Counted from the first letter of the stretch, positions 1 to 13,354 are shown. The stretch: DNA of 64,000 nucleotides from Cavia porcellus (GCF_034190915.1 NW_026947492.1:12759501-12823500), one strand, 5' to 3'. The notes: generated by a model from the sequence alone, not told the origin. Program-made: numbers and translations.

Positions 1-237
1 TTCCCGTGCAGCGAGAAGAATGTGTATTCTGATGTTGGATGGAACACTCTGTAAACATCTATGAAGTCCATGTGTTCAAATGTTTGGTTTGATTCAATTC
101 TTTCTTGGCTGATTTTTGTTTTGTTGACCGATCTCTGTGCCAATGGGATATTAAGGTCCACCATTATAACCGTGTTATTGCTTATATGTTTCTTCCTATC
201 AATATTTGCCTTATATATTTGGGTGCTCTCATATTTG

Positions 238-268
<31 letters not shown>

Positions 269-580
269 CACGATTTTTATTTCTTCCTCTTGAATTTTTC
301 ATCTGTCAAGTACATAATGACTTTCTTTATCTTTTTAAATCATTCTTGGTTTGAAATTCACATTGCAAACAGGATAGCTACTCCTTTTTCTGGGATCCTG
401 TTGCATGGAGGATTGTTTTCCATCCTTTGACTTTGAGTTAAATGTTTCTTGAATACAGCATATTATTGGATCTTGTTTCTTGATCCATTCTGCCTGTTTC
501 TTTTATTGGGTGAATTAAGGCCATTACATTTATAGTAATAACTGATGTGTATTGACTTATCTTTGTCATGTTTTTATGTT
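1..580 (-). mobile_element. L1 ORF2 endonuclease-region fragment, antisense, cut by window edge
   Basis: The reverse strand matches the 5-prime part of L1 ORF2. Its endonuclease text includes the pattern in which ORF2 reads about CCIQET, and the region that in antisense reads like gatgtctattaggtcc. The frame is broken by many stops and carries a TA microsatellite at 242-268. It continues the ORF1 fragment at 587-946 in correct L1 order. It is a dead copy truncated by the window. Confidence 0.8.
242..268. repeat. (TA)n microsatellite
   Basis: About 13 AT dinucleotides inside the left-edge L1 fragment. Confidence 0.95.
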
Positions 581-586
581 GTTGGT

Positions 587-946
587 TCACAGCAGTCTGA
601 GTTGTAAGTTGTTTTCTTTCAGGGCTTGAAATACTTCACTCCAAGCTCTTCTTGCCTTGAGAATTTGTGTTAAGAAGTCTGCCAAGATTCTGATAGGCTG
701 TCCTTTATAGGTGTTCTGTTTTTCTCTAGCTTTTAATATTCTGTTCTTGTGCTGAATTTCTGGGATCTTGATTACTATATGTGTGGGTGTAGATTTATTT
801 TGATTATGGCTAATTGGGTTTCTGTATGCCTGACTTATCTGTATGTCAGATTCTTTTTCCATGCTTGAGAAATTTTCTGCTATTACTTCTGCAAATAGTT
901 TTTTAAATTTCCTTTGTGTTTGCTCCTGCTTTTTCATTGACACCAA
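587..946 (-). pseudogene. L1 ORF1 C-terminal fragment
   Basis: A 119-codon open frame on the minus strand matches the C-terminal part of the L1 ORF1 RNA-binding protein. Recognisable pieces are TPTHIVIKIPEIQHKNRILK, REKQNTYKGQPIRILADF and LKARRAWSEVFQALKENNLQ. In intact L1 about 35-40 more residues follow; here a stop comes directly after LQLRLL. The N-terminal coiled coil lies in the degraded sequence at about 947-1490. This is a fossil and not a host gene. Confidence 0.85.
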
Positions 947-1490
947 TTAGTGTTATATATTATTTTTCTTTGCGTCATCTCGTAGCTGTTAAATTGTTTC
1001 CTGATATTTTGTTATTTTCAAGAGGTGTTTCCTATCATGGTTACTAGTGTGATTCTGTCTTCAAGGCCTGAAAGTCTATTTTCAGTTTCATTTAAGCAGT
1101 TTTGCCAACTGTCAATGAAATTTTTTATTTCCTGAATATCTACTTGAATTTTCATGCATTCTGTTTGTTTCCTCTATTGATCATTCATGGTTTCCATCCT
1201 CTTCCTATCATTATCTATATTTGTATCTATCTCTCCTCTGGGTGTGCAGTTTGTTTGTATATGTTGACATTTCTTTTTTAACCTGCGAGGTTATTTTTAA
1301 TCTGATTTCATCTTACCTTCATGAATTTGTTTCTTTAGTTGCTATCATTTCAGAAATTTCAGGCGTAGGTCTCCCATTTTCTCCTATGTTGGTGACTCCT
1401 GGACTTGTTCTGGGTGGACTAGAGGTCTAAGATTGCATTTTGTTTCTTTATTTTGTCATTTTCCGGGTTCCCATCATGGCAGAGAGGTGA
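947..1490 (-). mobile_element. L1 ORF1 N-terminal and 5-prime region, degraded
   Basis: This continues the minus-strand L1 upstream of the ORF1 fragment. The antisense text is T-rich with repeated ctg/ttc patterns typical of the ORF1 coiled-coil region. No intact frame remains and the upper boundary near 1490 is approximate. Confidence 0.6.
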
Positions 1491-1499
1491 TGGGAATGG

Positions 1500-1905
1500 C
1501 CCTCCTCCTATTTTTTGACTTTTATGACTAATGCTACCATGAACATGAATATGCCTTTAGGATCATTATGCTAAGTGAAATGCACCAGCCTCAAAAAGAC
1601 AAATGTTGTATTTTTCTGCTTACATCAGGTTGAAACCTTGCCTTGATTCTTTTGTATACATATCCAAAGATGATATTGCTGGGTCATATAGTAATTCTAA
1701 TTTTTTAAGGACCCACCGTACTGTTTTTATTAGTGGCTGTACCATTTGACAATCCTACCAGCACTGCACAAGTCTTCCAATTCTCCATTCCCTTGCCAAC
1801 ATTTTTTATTTTCTGTTTGTTTTTATTTTTGGTTTTGGCTTATTTTGGTATCTTTTTATAATAGCTATCCTAATGGGCATGATATGAAGACACATTTGTA
1901 GCCAT
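1500..1905 (-). mobile_element. L1M 3-prime fragment with an inverted patch
   Basis: 1640-1905 matches antisense old L1 3-prime sequence: ttgctgggtcatatagtaattct, a gtggctgtaccatt patch and ctatcctaatgggcat. About 1510-1545 also reads antisense (aatgctaccatgaacatg). The intervening 1555-1630 reads in the sense direction (cattatgctaagtgaaatgc, ...aaaaagacaaatgttgta). Confidence 0.7.
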
Positions 1906-2334
1906 TATATATTATGATTGAATGATAGCTCACCTCAAAGCAGGAGAAGAAGAAGAATTTTAAGCTGAGTTGTTACTTTGGGTCCCATCTTGGAAGAAGT
2001 CACAGTTTGGAAGTAAGACTGAGGCTCTCACACGCATGTGTACTCAGTGAGCTGGAGGGTGGTGATGCTTCACCAACATTATCTGGTATGATGTTTTTAC
2101 GGAGTGAGGTCCATATTCCTGAGGTGTCCCAGAGGAATGTGAGTCATCTTTTGAATCTGTACTTGAAGACTGACTAGGATTGCAGAGCACTGTTTATGGG
2201 GCAGACGGTGGGGAAGTGAGGCAGGCCACGGAAACAGAAGGACTGAAGTGATTGCTGCAAGGGCTGTTCACAGAGTGCTGTTCCAGAATGATCCTTGGGC
2301 TGGCAGTGTCAACAGCTCCAGAGAACTTGTGAAA

Positions 2335-2450
2335 GATGGGCCCCACTTCAGACCTCTGCTGAATCACAAACTGTGGGTATGGTCCTGGTAATCTGTGTTT
2401 TAATAAGTACCCTGGGTGATTTTAATGCCCAGTCAGGTTAGTAGAGGGCC
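2335..2450. mobile_element. MER5-type hAT-Charlie relic
   Basis: The sequence from gggccccacttcagacctctgctg through to ccctgggtgattttaatgcc matches the non-autonomous MER5 element by eye. It is incomplete and diverged. Confidence 0.6.
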
Positions 2451-3060
2451 CAAATGACTAGGTTACAAGGGTCAGAACTAGAAAGTGTGGATTCTGTTTC
2501 TAACCTCCAGTGACCACCCACTGTGACTGGAATATGGCTAAGCTTCTTTCTGTAGCTCCTGAGTTCATGTATCTCCATTCTGCCTTCAGCTACTGTGCTC
2601 CAGACATTGAACTCCCAAGTGCTTGTTCCTTTGATTTGGAGATTCTTCCATGGCTTCTTCTCCTTCATCAGTCAAGTGCCAGCATAAACTCTGCTCACTA
2701 GAGACAGGCCTTCTTTAATGCCCTTGATCATTCACTAAGTCTACATTGTTTTCTTCTTTTTCTAGCTCTTCTTGCCCTCTGGAATTATCTTGTATCTTTT
2801 CTTTACCTGTTTCTTAGCTGTATTTCCTAACAAGAGCATAGGATCTTTGAGCCTCAGTCTCCTGTGCTGTGCACCATTCTTATATCCAGTGTTTGGAACA
2901 AAGCCTGGCACACGGTTGGTTGCCAATATTACTTTTTATTCAGTGGTTTGAAGTGGTTATGAGTAGTGAAGGGTGGGAGCCTCCTCCTGTGGCTGCCTGC
3001 GGAGGTAAGATGATGGCTGTTGGGAATGAGGGTGAAGTGTGATGTGAGAAATGCCTGGTC

Positions 3061-3290
3061 CAGTGGTCCTCAGCTAGAACAGCTCCCACCCAAACCCCTA
3101 ACCCATCCCCAGGGCCATTTGGCCATGTGTGAAGTCGTTTTTTTTAGTTGTCACAGCTGGGGAGGGAGCTACTGGCATCTAGTGGTTAGAGGCCAGGGAT
3201 GCTGCTCGACTCTACAATGCTCACAACAACCTCTTACAACAAATTATCTGGCCCCAAATATCAATAGTATCAAGGTCAAGAAACCTTGCT
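3061..3290 (+). mobile_element. MER20 hAT-Charlie element, near full length
   Basis: It begins cagtggtcctcagc and continues with ggccatttggccatgtgtga, gttgtcacagctggggaggg, gctactggcatctagtggtt, agaggccagggatgctgctc, aattatctggccccaaatat and ends gaaaccttg. This follows the MER20 consensus end to end at about 230 bp. Confidence 0.85.
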
Positions 3291-6200
3291 GTAAAATAGG
3301 GTGGCACTTGCGGGAATAGAAAGAAAGATAACCCGAGTGAGTGTTTTCTAATCATCAGAAAACCCTTTGTTCCCTATCTGTGCCTACAGTCGTGGCAGCA
3401 TTAACAGAAGACATCATGAACGGGAAACTCCTCTGAGAACATGTGTGTGCATCAGGTCTCTGTCCTTATCTCCCTGTGCCTCTCTCTCTGCTCGTCTCCA
3501 GCTTCGTATTGCTGGTTCTGTAGTTCCTGGTCTTCCACCTCCTTCTCCCCATCTTCTCTCCTTTCTTCACCTTTCCCATTTCCTCTGGTTTTCGTCTTCC
3601 TTTCTCAGGCTGTACCTTCTCTTTTTGTCTCTCTCATTTAACTGCCCATTATGAAGATTTGAAGTTTAGTGGGTTTATGGTCTCGGTCCTTAATTTTTAA
3701 AGTGGGTAATTGCATGGTCTGTACTAAATTAAAATTTACTAGCTCTTTCCTTCTATGGCATATGGTATCTGAACGGGGCTGCTTTTTATCCCCTGCAGTT
3801 AGTGCTGTTTTTCCTCCCTCATTCCTCTGTACATTTTGAATATTCTGACAATAGCTAGTTTAGCATTCTTTCAGCTGATCGCCTTGAGGAAACTCAGCCA
3901 GTCAGGGGTCAGCAGTCACAATCAGCCTAAGGCTATCCTAAAAGCAAGGCGAGCCTGTTTGGGTGGGTTCTTATGCAGAAGCTAGGCTGATACAGCCCGG
4001 CATGCCCGCCCCAGACTGCTTCCTCCTCACCTTGGGCTAACTTTATGGGCTCCACCCTGAAAAAGGACCGTTGCTCTTTGGAGTTGGGACCCTCATTGTC
4101 TCTCCTTCCCTGCAGAAATGATCTCCAAGGATAACACAGAGGCACCTGTGGACAGGAGCTTAGGAGTCAGGTTGGTTTCAAGGAAAAATAAGATATGTAG
4201 TATGGGGTTCTGAGAGGTATTTGTTTTGGTGAAGTGCCACAAAAGGTGTTTGAGATCTCTGAAGACCTCTAGAGAAGCAGTGAAGTCCTGGGAATAAAGA
4301 GACAGGGTGCAACCCAGATTCTAAATGTGACCTCCTTAAGGACTTTGCTTGTCTCCTGGGTGCTTGGAACAGTAACTGTCACCCTCCAATCCAAAATTAT
4401 AATTACAATGTCAGGTAAAAGTTAGATACATTTTGTTGATATAAATCGTTTGCCACCCACCTTTGGAAAATGGAAAGAGAGAAACTGAATATTATCTGAA
4501 TGTTTATCTGACTATTTATCTGAATATTTTTCAAATGAATAAACAGCAGTCTTCCAGTCTTGTCCCATTGGAGGTGCCTACCCTAGACTCTAAACCCCAG
4601 GTCCTTCTGGATGAATGTTCCCTGCCCTATTCTGACTTTTTCCCTGAGAGATGACAACAGTGAGTGAAAAGATCTTGTGCTTTGATCTCGTGGGAGAGCA
4701 ACAACTAATTCCAAAGTGGAACAATCAAAGTAATAGCCCTTCAGATTTTTCTAGCCAACTTCTTGCAGAGAGCTCAAGGCAATTCTAATGTATCATTTCT
4801 CTTGTTTGCCCTTTTCCCCTGGGGAAGAAGAGAGGTTAGCATCAAACAAATTCATCCATCCTCTGGTTCCCAATTTAATTGGCATTTCTGATGAGGAGTG
4901 ACAGGGTCCTATATTTTAAACTCTAGTGGGCATAGCCTTATTTATTCAGAGCTATGGGTAAGAGTATGACTTAAGGTCTTCTTTCCTGGAATCAGGAGGT
5001 GACATGATGTGATGGTGGTGTGACATGATGTGGATCCAGGGGTCGGTGACAACCCAACGGGGAGTGGTGCTGGCTCAGAGATGGATCTTTGGAACAGCAC
5101 CTTTGAGATGCCCATCTGGGTTCATTTTGGGGAGTCTGCCCAACACAAAGCTTGTTTAGTTTAATTTCCCAGCCTCTATCTCCCCAAATAGTCTGTGAGT
5201 CATTGAGAGCAGAGCAGGCCTGTTATATCACATGTTCTCAACTGCGTCCATCCTCACTACCACCTGGTATGAGATAGGCACTCAATAAATGCTCTCCAGG
5301 TTGAACTACCACAGTGAAGCTGATCTGAACTGAGTCTCCTCTAGAGTTAAAAGGCAAACCTTGCCTGCCCTCTTGTGCATGTAAACTCATTAAAGCTCCA
5401 GCAGCCTGTATCACCCTGTGTCCTTCTGCCTTTCGTTTCTTTGTATGTTACAACTCAGCCAGAAGGCTGTCACTAGCAGCCATTAGACAAGACAAACGGG
5501 TCACTCCAGCTCGCTGTCCCTCCCCAGCCTGGCTCTGTGTTCAGTGAGCCGTAAGTGTGGCTACATTAGATACCACACTTCCACCATTGTGCCTCTAGGC
5601 CATCCAAGCTGCCCAGTGGAGCCTCCTGTGCATCTTGAGGTCGAGGTGAGCTCTGTAACCACTGGTGAAAGAGAACCTTTGGGAATAGTCTTCCCCAAAA
5701 GAAAACTAGGAGGGAGATGGCAAAACCCAGGCAGAGGAAGGACCAGTTAACAAATTTAACTGGGAATATTAGCCAGATACACAGAGACCTTATAGAGTAA
5801 CCATATTTATAAGGCATCAAATATAGATATAAATTGCTGGTTATGTCCAGCACTGTACTCATAATTTTTCCCAGGGGTCATGTCCTTTGTTTAATTGTGG
5901 GAGTGTAAATAATGAAGATGAACCATGCTGTGGAAGTCCAGCCGTGGGCCCACGTCAGGATCAGTGTCTGAGCTAGTTGTAAAGGCACCGTGCCTTGCAT
6001 TTGCCCAGCTGTGCCCTGAGTTGGCCAAGGATGTGCATGGCAGGAGGTGCAGCGCCTACACTCAGGGTTGCCGAGTTTAGATGGCTCGGTAGCCTGGGGC
6101 AGCTTCAGGTGTCCAGTCGCCCTTGCTGCTCTCCACTGTCCCCAGACCACACTCCCTGTCCTTGCCACCCTCCTGGCCCCTGCAGCAGGCACCCAGAGCT

Positions 6201-6687
6201 CCCATTCAGCTGAGGTGTGGTGCCCCTCACACACATTGCCCTCCACTTACAGGCATACAGGGAGAGAATTTTCCTTCTGCCCCTCTCCAAAGGGAACAGC
6301 TTGCTCAAAAGATTGGCAGGCACATTGCCCTAGGTCCTTGGTGCAACTTCCTGCACTTTCCCCTGTTTCAAGTCCCACTCACCTTGTACCTGCCACCATC
6401 ATGAAGGGATGGGACTCAGCTCCCCAGTCACCCCTCCTGGCTCCATCAGCCTCAGGCCCGTGGACACACCCCACTAGTACCTTTGCTTTGCTGGTACTTG
6501 GTTTCTTCCTCTCTGTCAACCTTTCCTCACACTCCACAGCCAAACCATAGTCATGGCGCCCTTGCTTCTCTGCTTCTTATGACAGGCATTTTCCAACCCA
6601 TGATCTGAAACAGTGTTCTGTCCGTTCAGCTTTAAACACTTTGCTTCGCATCTCCTGTGCTCCTGCATACCTTATCCCCCATTTTAT

Positions 6688-6776
6688 TTTTTTAGTTTTT
6701 ATTGGTACTGGGGATGAAACTCACGACTTTGCGCTTGCAAGGCAGGTGCTTATGCCGCTGAGCTAAATCCCCAGCC
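6688..6776 (-). mobile_element. ID-family SINE (tRNA/BC1-like)
   Basis: The reverse strand reads gggctggggatttagctcag, then cggcataagcacctgccttg, a box-B-like segment and an A-rich tail. It is flanked by a 17-bp target-site duplication, cttatcccccattttat at 6671-6687 and cttatcccccactttat at 6777-6793, with one mismatch. It is tRNA-derived and not a tRNA gene. Confidence 0.9.
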
Positions 6777-9700
6777 CTTATCCCCCACTTTATGTACTCC
6801 CTACCTGTGTCTATTCTGGGTCTAATCCACCAGCCAGCTTTTCCTTGGCGTCACACCATTTCTGGCCCAAGGCCATTGCCACACGCCCAGCATGTTCCTG
6901 TTCACACCGTCAGCTCCCATCCCTCCTCCTGGCCACTCACACGATGACCTCCTGCTCTTGAGAGTTTTGACACTACACCCACTCACCTTACTTTGGCCTG
7001 GGTCTTGAGACACACCAGCATCTCTTGGGCCTGGTGGCTGGAAATGCGTTCACATATCAGAGCAGCTATGCTAAGCTCTGCACTTAAGCTCACCTCTCCT
7101 GTCATTGTCTTTGTCATTACAGAAGGCAAAGACTTCGCTTTTCCTCAAAGCAAACAGAAGCTGTCCTGCTCATGCTGACCTAATGTTCCTTCTTACAAAG
7201 CAATTACTTACAGTTGTGTCTGTTAGTTTGAGTAAGACTTGTACTACTCAAAGGCAACTACAATCTCTTAAGCCCTTAACGTGGAGGTAGTCTGATTAGA
7301 GATGTGTTTTAAATGTAAACTATAAAGTAGAGCTTGAAGTTTTAGTATGAAAACTAATATAAATATGTTAATGATTTTTGTATTGATTAAATGTTGACAT
7401 ACTATTTGGAAATCTCCATGTTTCTTTCGATCCTTTTCAGTGTGGCTAATAGAACATTTAAAAAGACCTAGATGGTTTGCTTCTATTTCTTCTGGGCAGC
7501 AGTGAGTTAGGATATCGGTTGAGCCACTATAACGGAGACCCCTAAAACACAGCCACCCAAAGTAGAAGTGTATTTTTTGCACACATAAGATAGAGTAAGT
7601 GGTAGCCTAAGAACAGAGAATACAGCAGTCATGTTGTCATCAGTATGTGACTTCCGTTACCACCATTTCCAGCTAGTAAAGAAAGAGAAGGGCAAAGCCT
7701 AAGGTACAGAATGACCTGGGTGTTCTGTCTCTTTCAGTCACATTTGCTGGCCCAAGTTCAACCCGTGGCTTCCCTGAGCTTGGGGGATGCTGGTAAATAC
7801 AATATATAGTTGGAAAACTATGCATCAGTTAAAGCTTGGGGCACAGTAATATTAACAAGAAAAAGAGGAGAAGGGTGCCCAAAGCTTTTGTTGAGCTGTC
7901 ATTGTCTCCTTCCCTCTTGCCCTGCCATCTTAGAAGAGGTGCCATCTCTTCTGTCATCCTGGGTAGACCTGCCCCTGTGCTCTGGGCTTTTTCTAAGTCC
8001 TGCTTTTTACAAGGCTTATTCAGAGCATCGCCTCTCTTCTAATATGATGAGCTCCCCTTCCTCACTGGCTGCTCCTTCTGAGCCCCTGTCCTTTTAATCC
8101 AAAAGCTTTTCCTTGGACCGGTGACATGCACCTTCCTTTGGAGCACAGCTTCTTGCCTCTCCATTCTCTCCTCACTCACCTTTCCACCTGATGGTCATCT
8201 AAGTTCCCAGGGACCTCCTCATTGCCAGATTTCCTAGGAAATCTTCAGTGTTTATTTGACTGCTGTCTTCCTTGGATTCTCTGGCCTAACTCTGCTTCTC
8301 AATCTCTTCCCTACACAATGTGTAAGCATTGAATCTCCAGGATCTTAACCTAGTTCCTCCTCTTCTCTTGTTCTCCATCCAGTGCTGGATCCAAATTGTC
8401 ACTAAGCCTTCACTTCAAGCATTCACAGATCTTTCTCTAGCCTGGATTGTTTCTTAGAAAGCTAGGGCAGTAATTTTGCCTGTTACAAAATAGTGTGCCT
8501 TAAATATAACAAATACTACACAAAGTCATCATTTTAACCTTCTCTAAGAAATAGAAAGGAGTTCCCCTTATCTCTATCACCTTTATACTTTATCCTGAGC
8601 AGTGATGTTTTCATCTAAATGCAAGAGAAACCAAGAGCCCATCTCATCTCAATCTCGCCCTCTGCAGCTGCCTCTGTTGACTTTAGCTCATCCATCACCC
8701 TTGAACCTGCCCCGTGTCTTTGTTCCTCCTTTCCCTGCGTCTCACTACCTGCCTCACTTTTCTTTCCTAGACTATTAAATTAGCCGCCAGGGACCGTCCT
8801 AGTTCATATTTCTACTCTCTCTGCAGTGTATCCACAGGAGTGATGGCTGTAAAAGACAGACCTTATGATGTCATGGCCTGTTGAAAGATATTCTAGTTGC
8901 CTGTCATCACCTTCCGAGTACCTCCCCAATCGCCTAGCAGGCACACAAAGTCTTTCTTGCTCTGGCTCCTGCCCACCCTCCCCTGCCAGTCACCCTAAGA
9001 TTCCTCATACTTTGAGGGCTCTGCCTGTGGAACACACTTGGCACTTTACTTCCCTGCATCCCTGGGACATTCAGTGGCTTCCTTCAAAGATGCTTTTTCT
9101 GTACTTAAAAAAATATGTTTTAGATAAATGCATGAAAGCAAATGCATGAAGACAAATTACCCTGCTACCCTGGATAGTTCATTTTTCCTTCATCCATGAT
9201 TCCTTGAAATTTTATGATTTTCTGTTGGAAACCATTTGCTTCATTACACAGTAAATGCCTGGCTCCCTTCCTAACCCTTAGGTCATCCTAGAGAATCAAT
9301 GTCTTTCTTGCTTGGGATTCCCCAGCACACAACACCTGGTTCATGGCTGGAGCTAGAATGTTATCACTATTGATGCCATATTGGGTGTGGCTATTTGTTT
9401 TTGTAGTCATGGATACTTTGAAAACATGAACCCATCTTATCCCTTTGTATATCTCTAGTGTGTTGATTAAGGTAGGCAGTTAATAGTATTTGATAAATTA
9501 ATAAATAAAGGAAGATAGAATGAACTGCATGTTTCACTAACAAAGTTCAGGATTAAGTTCTAAATGAATGGTACAGACAACAAATGCTTTGGTGAATTTG
9601 AGAAGTGAAGTCCATGAGGCTGGAGCAGTTTGGTTCTTGCCTGGGTTTAGGGTAGAAGAGAAGCATGAGAATGGGATGTTATGTACATAAGACTCAGATA

Positions 9701-12649
9701 TAGCTATAGAAGAGCTGAAAATTTCCATGGAAAAGGGGAAACCTGGATTACAAAACCTACAGTACAGCAACATGCTCTGTGTAGTGTCGAGCACAGAGGA
9801 TTTAGATGTAGCCGAGTGGCCATAGAATTCAGTAGAATGTGAGCCCGGAAGGAGACCCAAGTATAGAAGATCTAGGGGCCAGGCAGCGGATCCACAGTGA
9901 GGAGTAGCTGCATTGGTATGAGAGCAACTGAGGCAGGAGACAAGTTAAGGAAATGCAGAAGAGAAGGGGTGGCAGCAGTGGAACAGAAAGCAAGCAGTGA
10001 GTGAGAAGTAGACCCCAGCGTTCCTTGACAGTAGAGTGGGTAGAATGCTGGAGAGCTGGGGTGAGGGCTAGACAGCTCCACCTGAGGGTTGCATGTGGGC
10101 AATTGTGCTATTCACTGAAGCTGAGAAATTCAGAGGCCCTGATTCTATAAAAAGATAATGGGGGCTTGTTTGGGATATAGAGTTTGGGAGGACCGCCAAA
10201 GAGACATTTCCTAACAGCAGTCAGAAACAGGAGTGAGATGATTGAATGAAAATTGGACCTAAGGTAGAAATTTTGGTATTATCTGAGTGGGGCTGATATA
10301 GAGAATTACTGAGTTATTGAAGGGAATGACACGGTGAAGAGCACATGGAGGAGGACCAGGTCTGAAGTGTAAGATTTGGGGAACACTCATAACTAGGCTG
10401 ACATAGATGTTAGAAGCAGGAGAGGAGTTAAGGAGAAAGCTGGGCTCATGAGTGTTCTAGTCCTGAATCCTCCTCAATACTTGGTGCGCCCAAGGCTTTA
10501 ATTTCCACCATCCTGATAGGTCTGTAGTGATGTCTCATTATGGTTGTACTTTGCATTTTCGCAGTGACTAATGATATTCAGCAGGCGTTCTACATGCTTA
10601 TTTGCCTCCCACCTACATAGCTGCTCCAACCAGCAGCAAATTTTAGTATTTAAATCAATTTGGGAGAAAAGAAATACCATTAAGAACTTCCCTCTAGAAC
10701 AAAATAATGATGGTCCTTCTTCCACACATCTAAATTTACAGTTGATCAAAAACCAAATCAAACCACATAAAATCAAAACCAGAAAACCCCACACAGAAAT
10801 AAAAATAACAAAAATGAAACCCTAGAGGGTCTTGCCTCTCAGAGTCTTTGCTGTGCCATTTTGTTTGTCTTTCAGTTGGCTTTTTAAAAAAATAACAAAA
10901 TGAAACATAACAATTTTAAGAAGAGAAAATTTTAAGAAATCCACAATGGGTTGTCTGGCTTATTTTGATGTCACGTAGAGCATACGGAGGAAGGCTATTT
11001 GCAGCACATATAATTAGGGGATATTCATGTTCAAATTTAGATTTCTCCCAAACAGCGTAAAATACTCACAATCCCAAATTTGAAGGGACACATATGATCT
11101 CCTTTGAGGATTGTGAAGGACAGTATGAGCTGTTCTTCATAGAACAACAGGATTTCGTCAAATTGACACGGCTCCCCTGTGTAAATATTTCCCATCCTGT
11201 TTTGATACATTCATTGAGAGTCAAGAGTCAGCCTGAGAAACTCCCCTGTGAAATCTACGCCTGCAGACATGGAGATTAGAACAACTGTCAGGTCATTAGT
11301 CACATAATCAAATGCTCTTCCTTCTTTAGCATGCCTCTTTAGTCCTGGAATATATTCATTTATTAGAACCGGAAAGCAGTCTCCCCTAGAGTTGTCCAAG
11401 ACATCACCATAAATTCCTCTTATGTATCTTTAAATCCACCATTTGCCACTTGGTCATTCTCTACCCCAGTGAGCATCTTTGGTTTCAGTTTGACCATTTC
11501 ACTTACTATCTGCCTCCCAGAATCAGCACATCTTTGTGAATGTAATCTTGTTTGCTACTGCTCGTTACGAATTCAGGAATAGGCCAAATTAAGGTCCCCA
11601 CTAAGGATAAGAATGTTTCCAAACTGAAGAATTTTAATGATCTGATAAGCTGACTCTTCATTTTCCATCACTTCATGTCATATTCAACCAGGAGCCCATC
11701 GGCAGTGGGCCATTATCTGTGTCGCTGGCCCCTCCTCAAACAAGGGTTGGTAATTACCTACCCACCCAACACTGTCCTGCTTCAGTTCTTTCATTGTCTG
11801 TCAATGTCTTCTTTGCCCTGAAGATCACCACTATAACGCTGAAGATTCAACAACACGAATCCATGTGGATAAATTCTCAAACTGGCAAAGCTGCTGTTTT
11901 TGCTTGTGTTGGTTGCTCAGCGGTCATGGCCCTGCCAGGTGTGTACTGACTCCGCCTCCCCTGCTCCTGGAAAATGGACTGAAGAACTTTTAGAATGGTC
12001 TCTCCATCAGCTTAGGCACTAAACCTGAAGCTGAGTTTGCTATGCCGTACCTGGGAAAGGCCAGCATGGAAGACCAGAGCAGTGGGGTGGGGAGTTGGTT
12101 GGTTGATGTCAGGCTGTGGATGTAACTGAACTATCTATTTGGATCTTTTGCTCACTTAACAAATTAGGTTGTTTTCTTATTGAATCTTAACATACTCCTG
12201 ACGGCTCCAACCACCAGTGGTATATGTGTGACTGTCCCATCGGGCAGCTTGTATCACCCAATGGGACTGCCTCATGCTGTCCTAAGGGACAGTCGTGTGT
12301 GTATCACCTGTGTTGGAGAGCTGCCTGGCAGTGGAGACATACACATTCTGGCCCTGTCATGAACATGTTTGAAAAGTCCTTTGTGTATCACATATGTAAA
12401 CATCAAATTGTCTTCCTGGTGTAAGAAGCTGAAAGAGTAAATGAGATCCAAAATGCACAATAGACACTGCAATGGGGACAAACTGTTCAAAAGGAAAGAA
12501 AAACTGGGATGGGGGAAAGGAGAAAAGAAGGAAGGGAAAAGGGAAAAATACGTGTATATACAAGATGGTTAAGAGAGTTATAATGCTAATTTCTCTTAGT
12601 TCATTGAAAAGAAAGGTTGGCGTTTATATTGTTTGGACAATTTTTCATG

Positions 12650-13165
12650 CCTATATCTTGTACTCTGAGTAACTACTTTGAAGATAACAATACATGATGT
12701 TTTTCTCCTATTATCTTGTTTTGACAGTTTTCTTCCTCTTCAAAACAAAAGAAAGTTTCTTTGTGTATTCTGGATTCAAGTCCTTTATCTAGCATTTGTT
12801 TTACATGTAATAGTCTTCCAGATTGTGAGTTGTCTTGTTCATTCTCTTAACAATTTAAGAGCAGGCATTTCTAATGTTCATGTTCAGTTTACCATTTTGT
12901 ACTTTACAAGTTGTGCTTTTGATGTCAAAGCTAAGAAATCTTTATCTCAGTCAAGATCATAAAGATTTTCTTGTAGAAGTTTTAGGTTTTGCCTGTGTAT
13001 CTATGGTGTGTTTTGTTTTTGTTTTTATGTGCGGGATGAGGCAGGATTTAAAATTTCTTTTTAAATATAAAGTATATTCAATTGTGTCATCAAAATTTGA
13101 TGAAAAGATTATTTCCTCCACTGCACCTTTGTAAAAATCAGTTTTCCATATACGTAAGAGTCAGA
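12650..13165 (-). mobile_element. L1M ORF2 3-prime fragment, antisense
   Basis: The text follows the antisense L1M consensus in order: tattctggattcaagtcctt, ttttgatgtcaaagctaaga, cataaagattttcttgtaga and caccttTGTAAAAATCAG...ccatata. Reading frames are degraded. Confidence 0.8.
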
Positions 13166-13354
13166 GTACTAATTTTAAAAGGAATAGAGGTTGGCATAGA
13201 ATCTCTCCAAAACCAAAGCAAGTCTGACTCAAGGATTTGAAAAATGCCTCCTGATGTCAGACAAGGTATCAGACACTAGGGTTAAAAAGAATTAAAGACC
13301 GCAAGTTGACTAAACTGATTATTGAAATGCAGGATGAGATGCGTGGGTTTCTAT

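Noticed and set aside
6047..6550. A 167-residue + strand frame
   Set aside because: No domain, no splice support and generic GC-rich intron composition.
6688..6776. tRNA-like sequence on the minus strand
   Set aside because: It is the tRNA-derived head of an ID SINE with an A tail and target duplications, not a tRNA gene.
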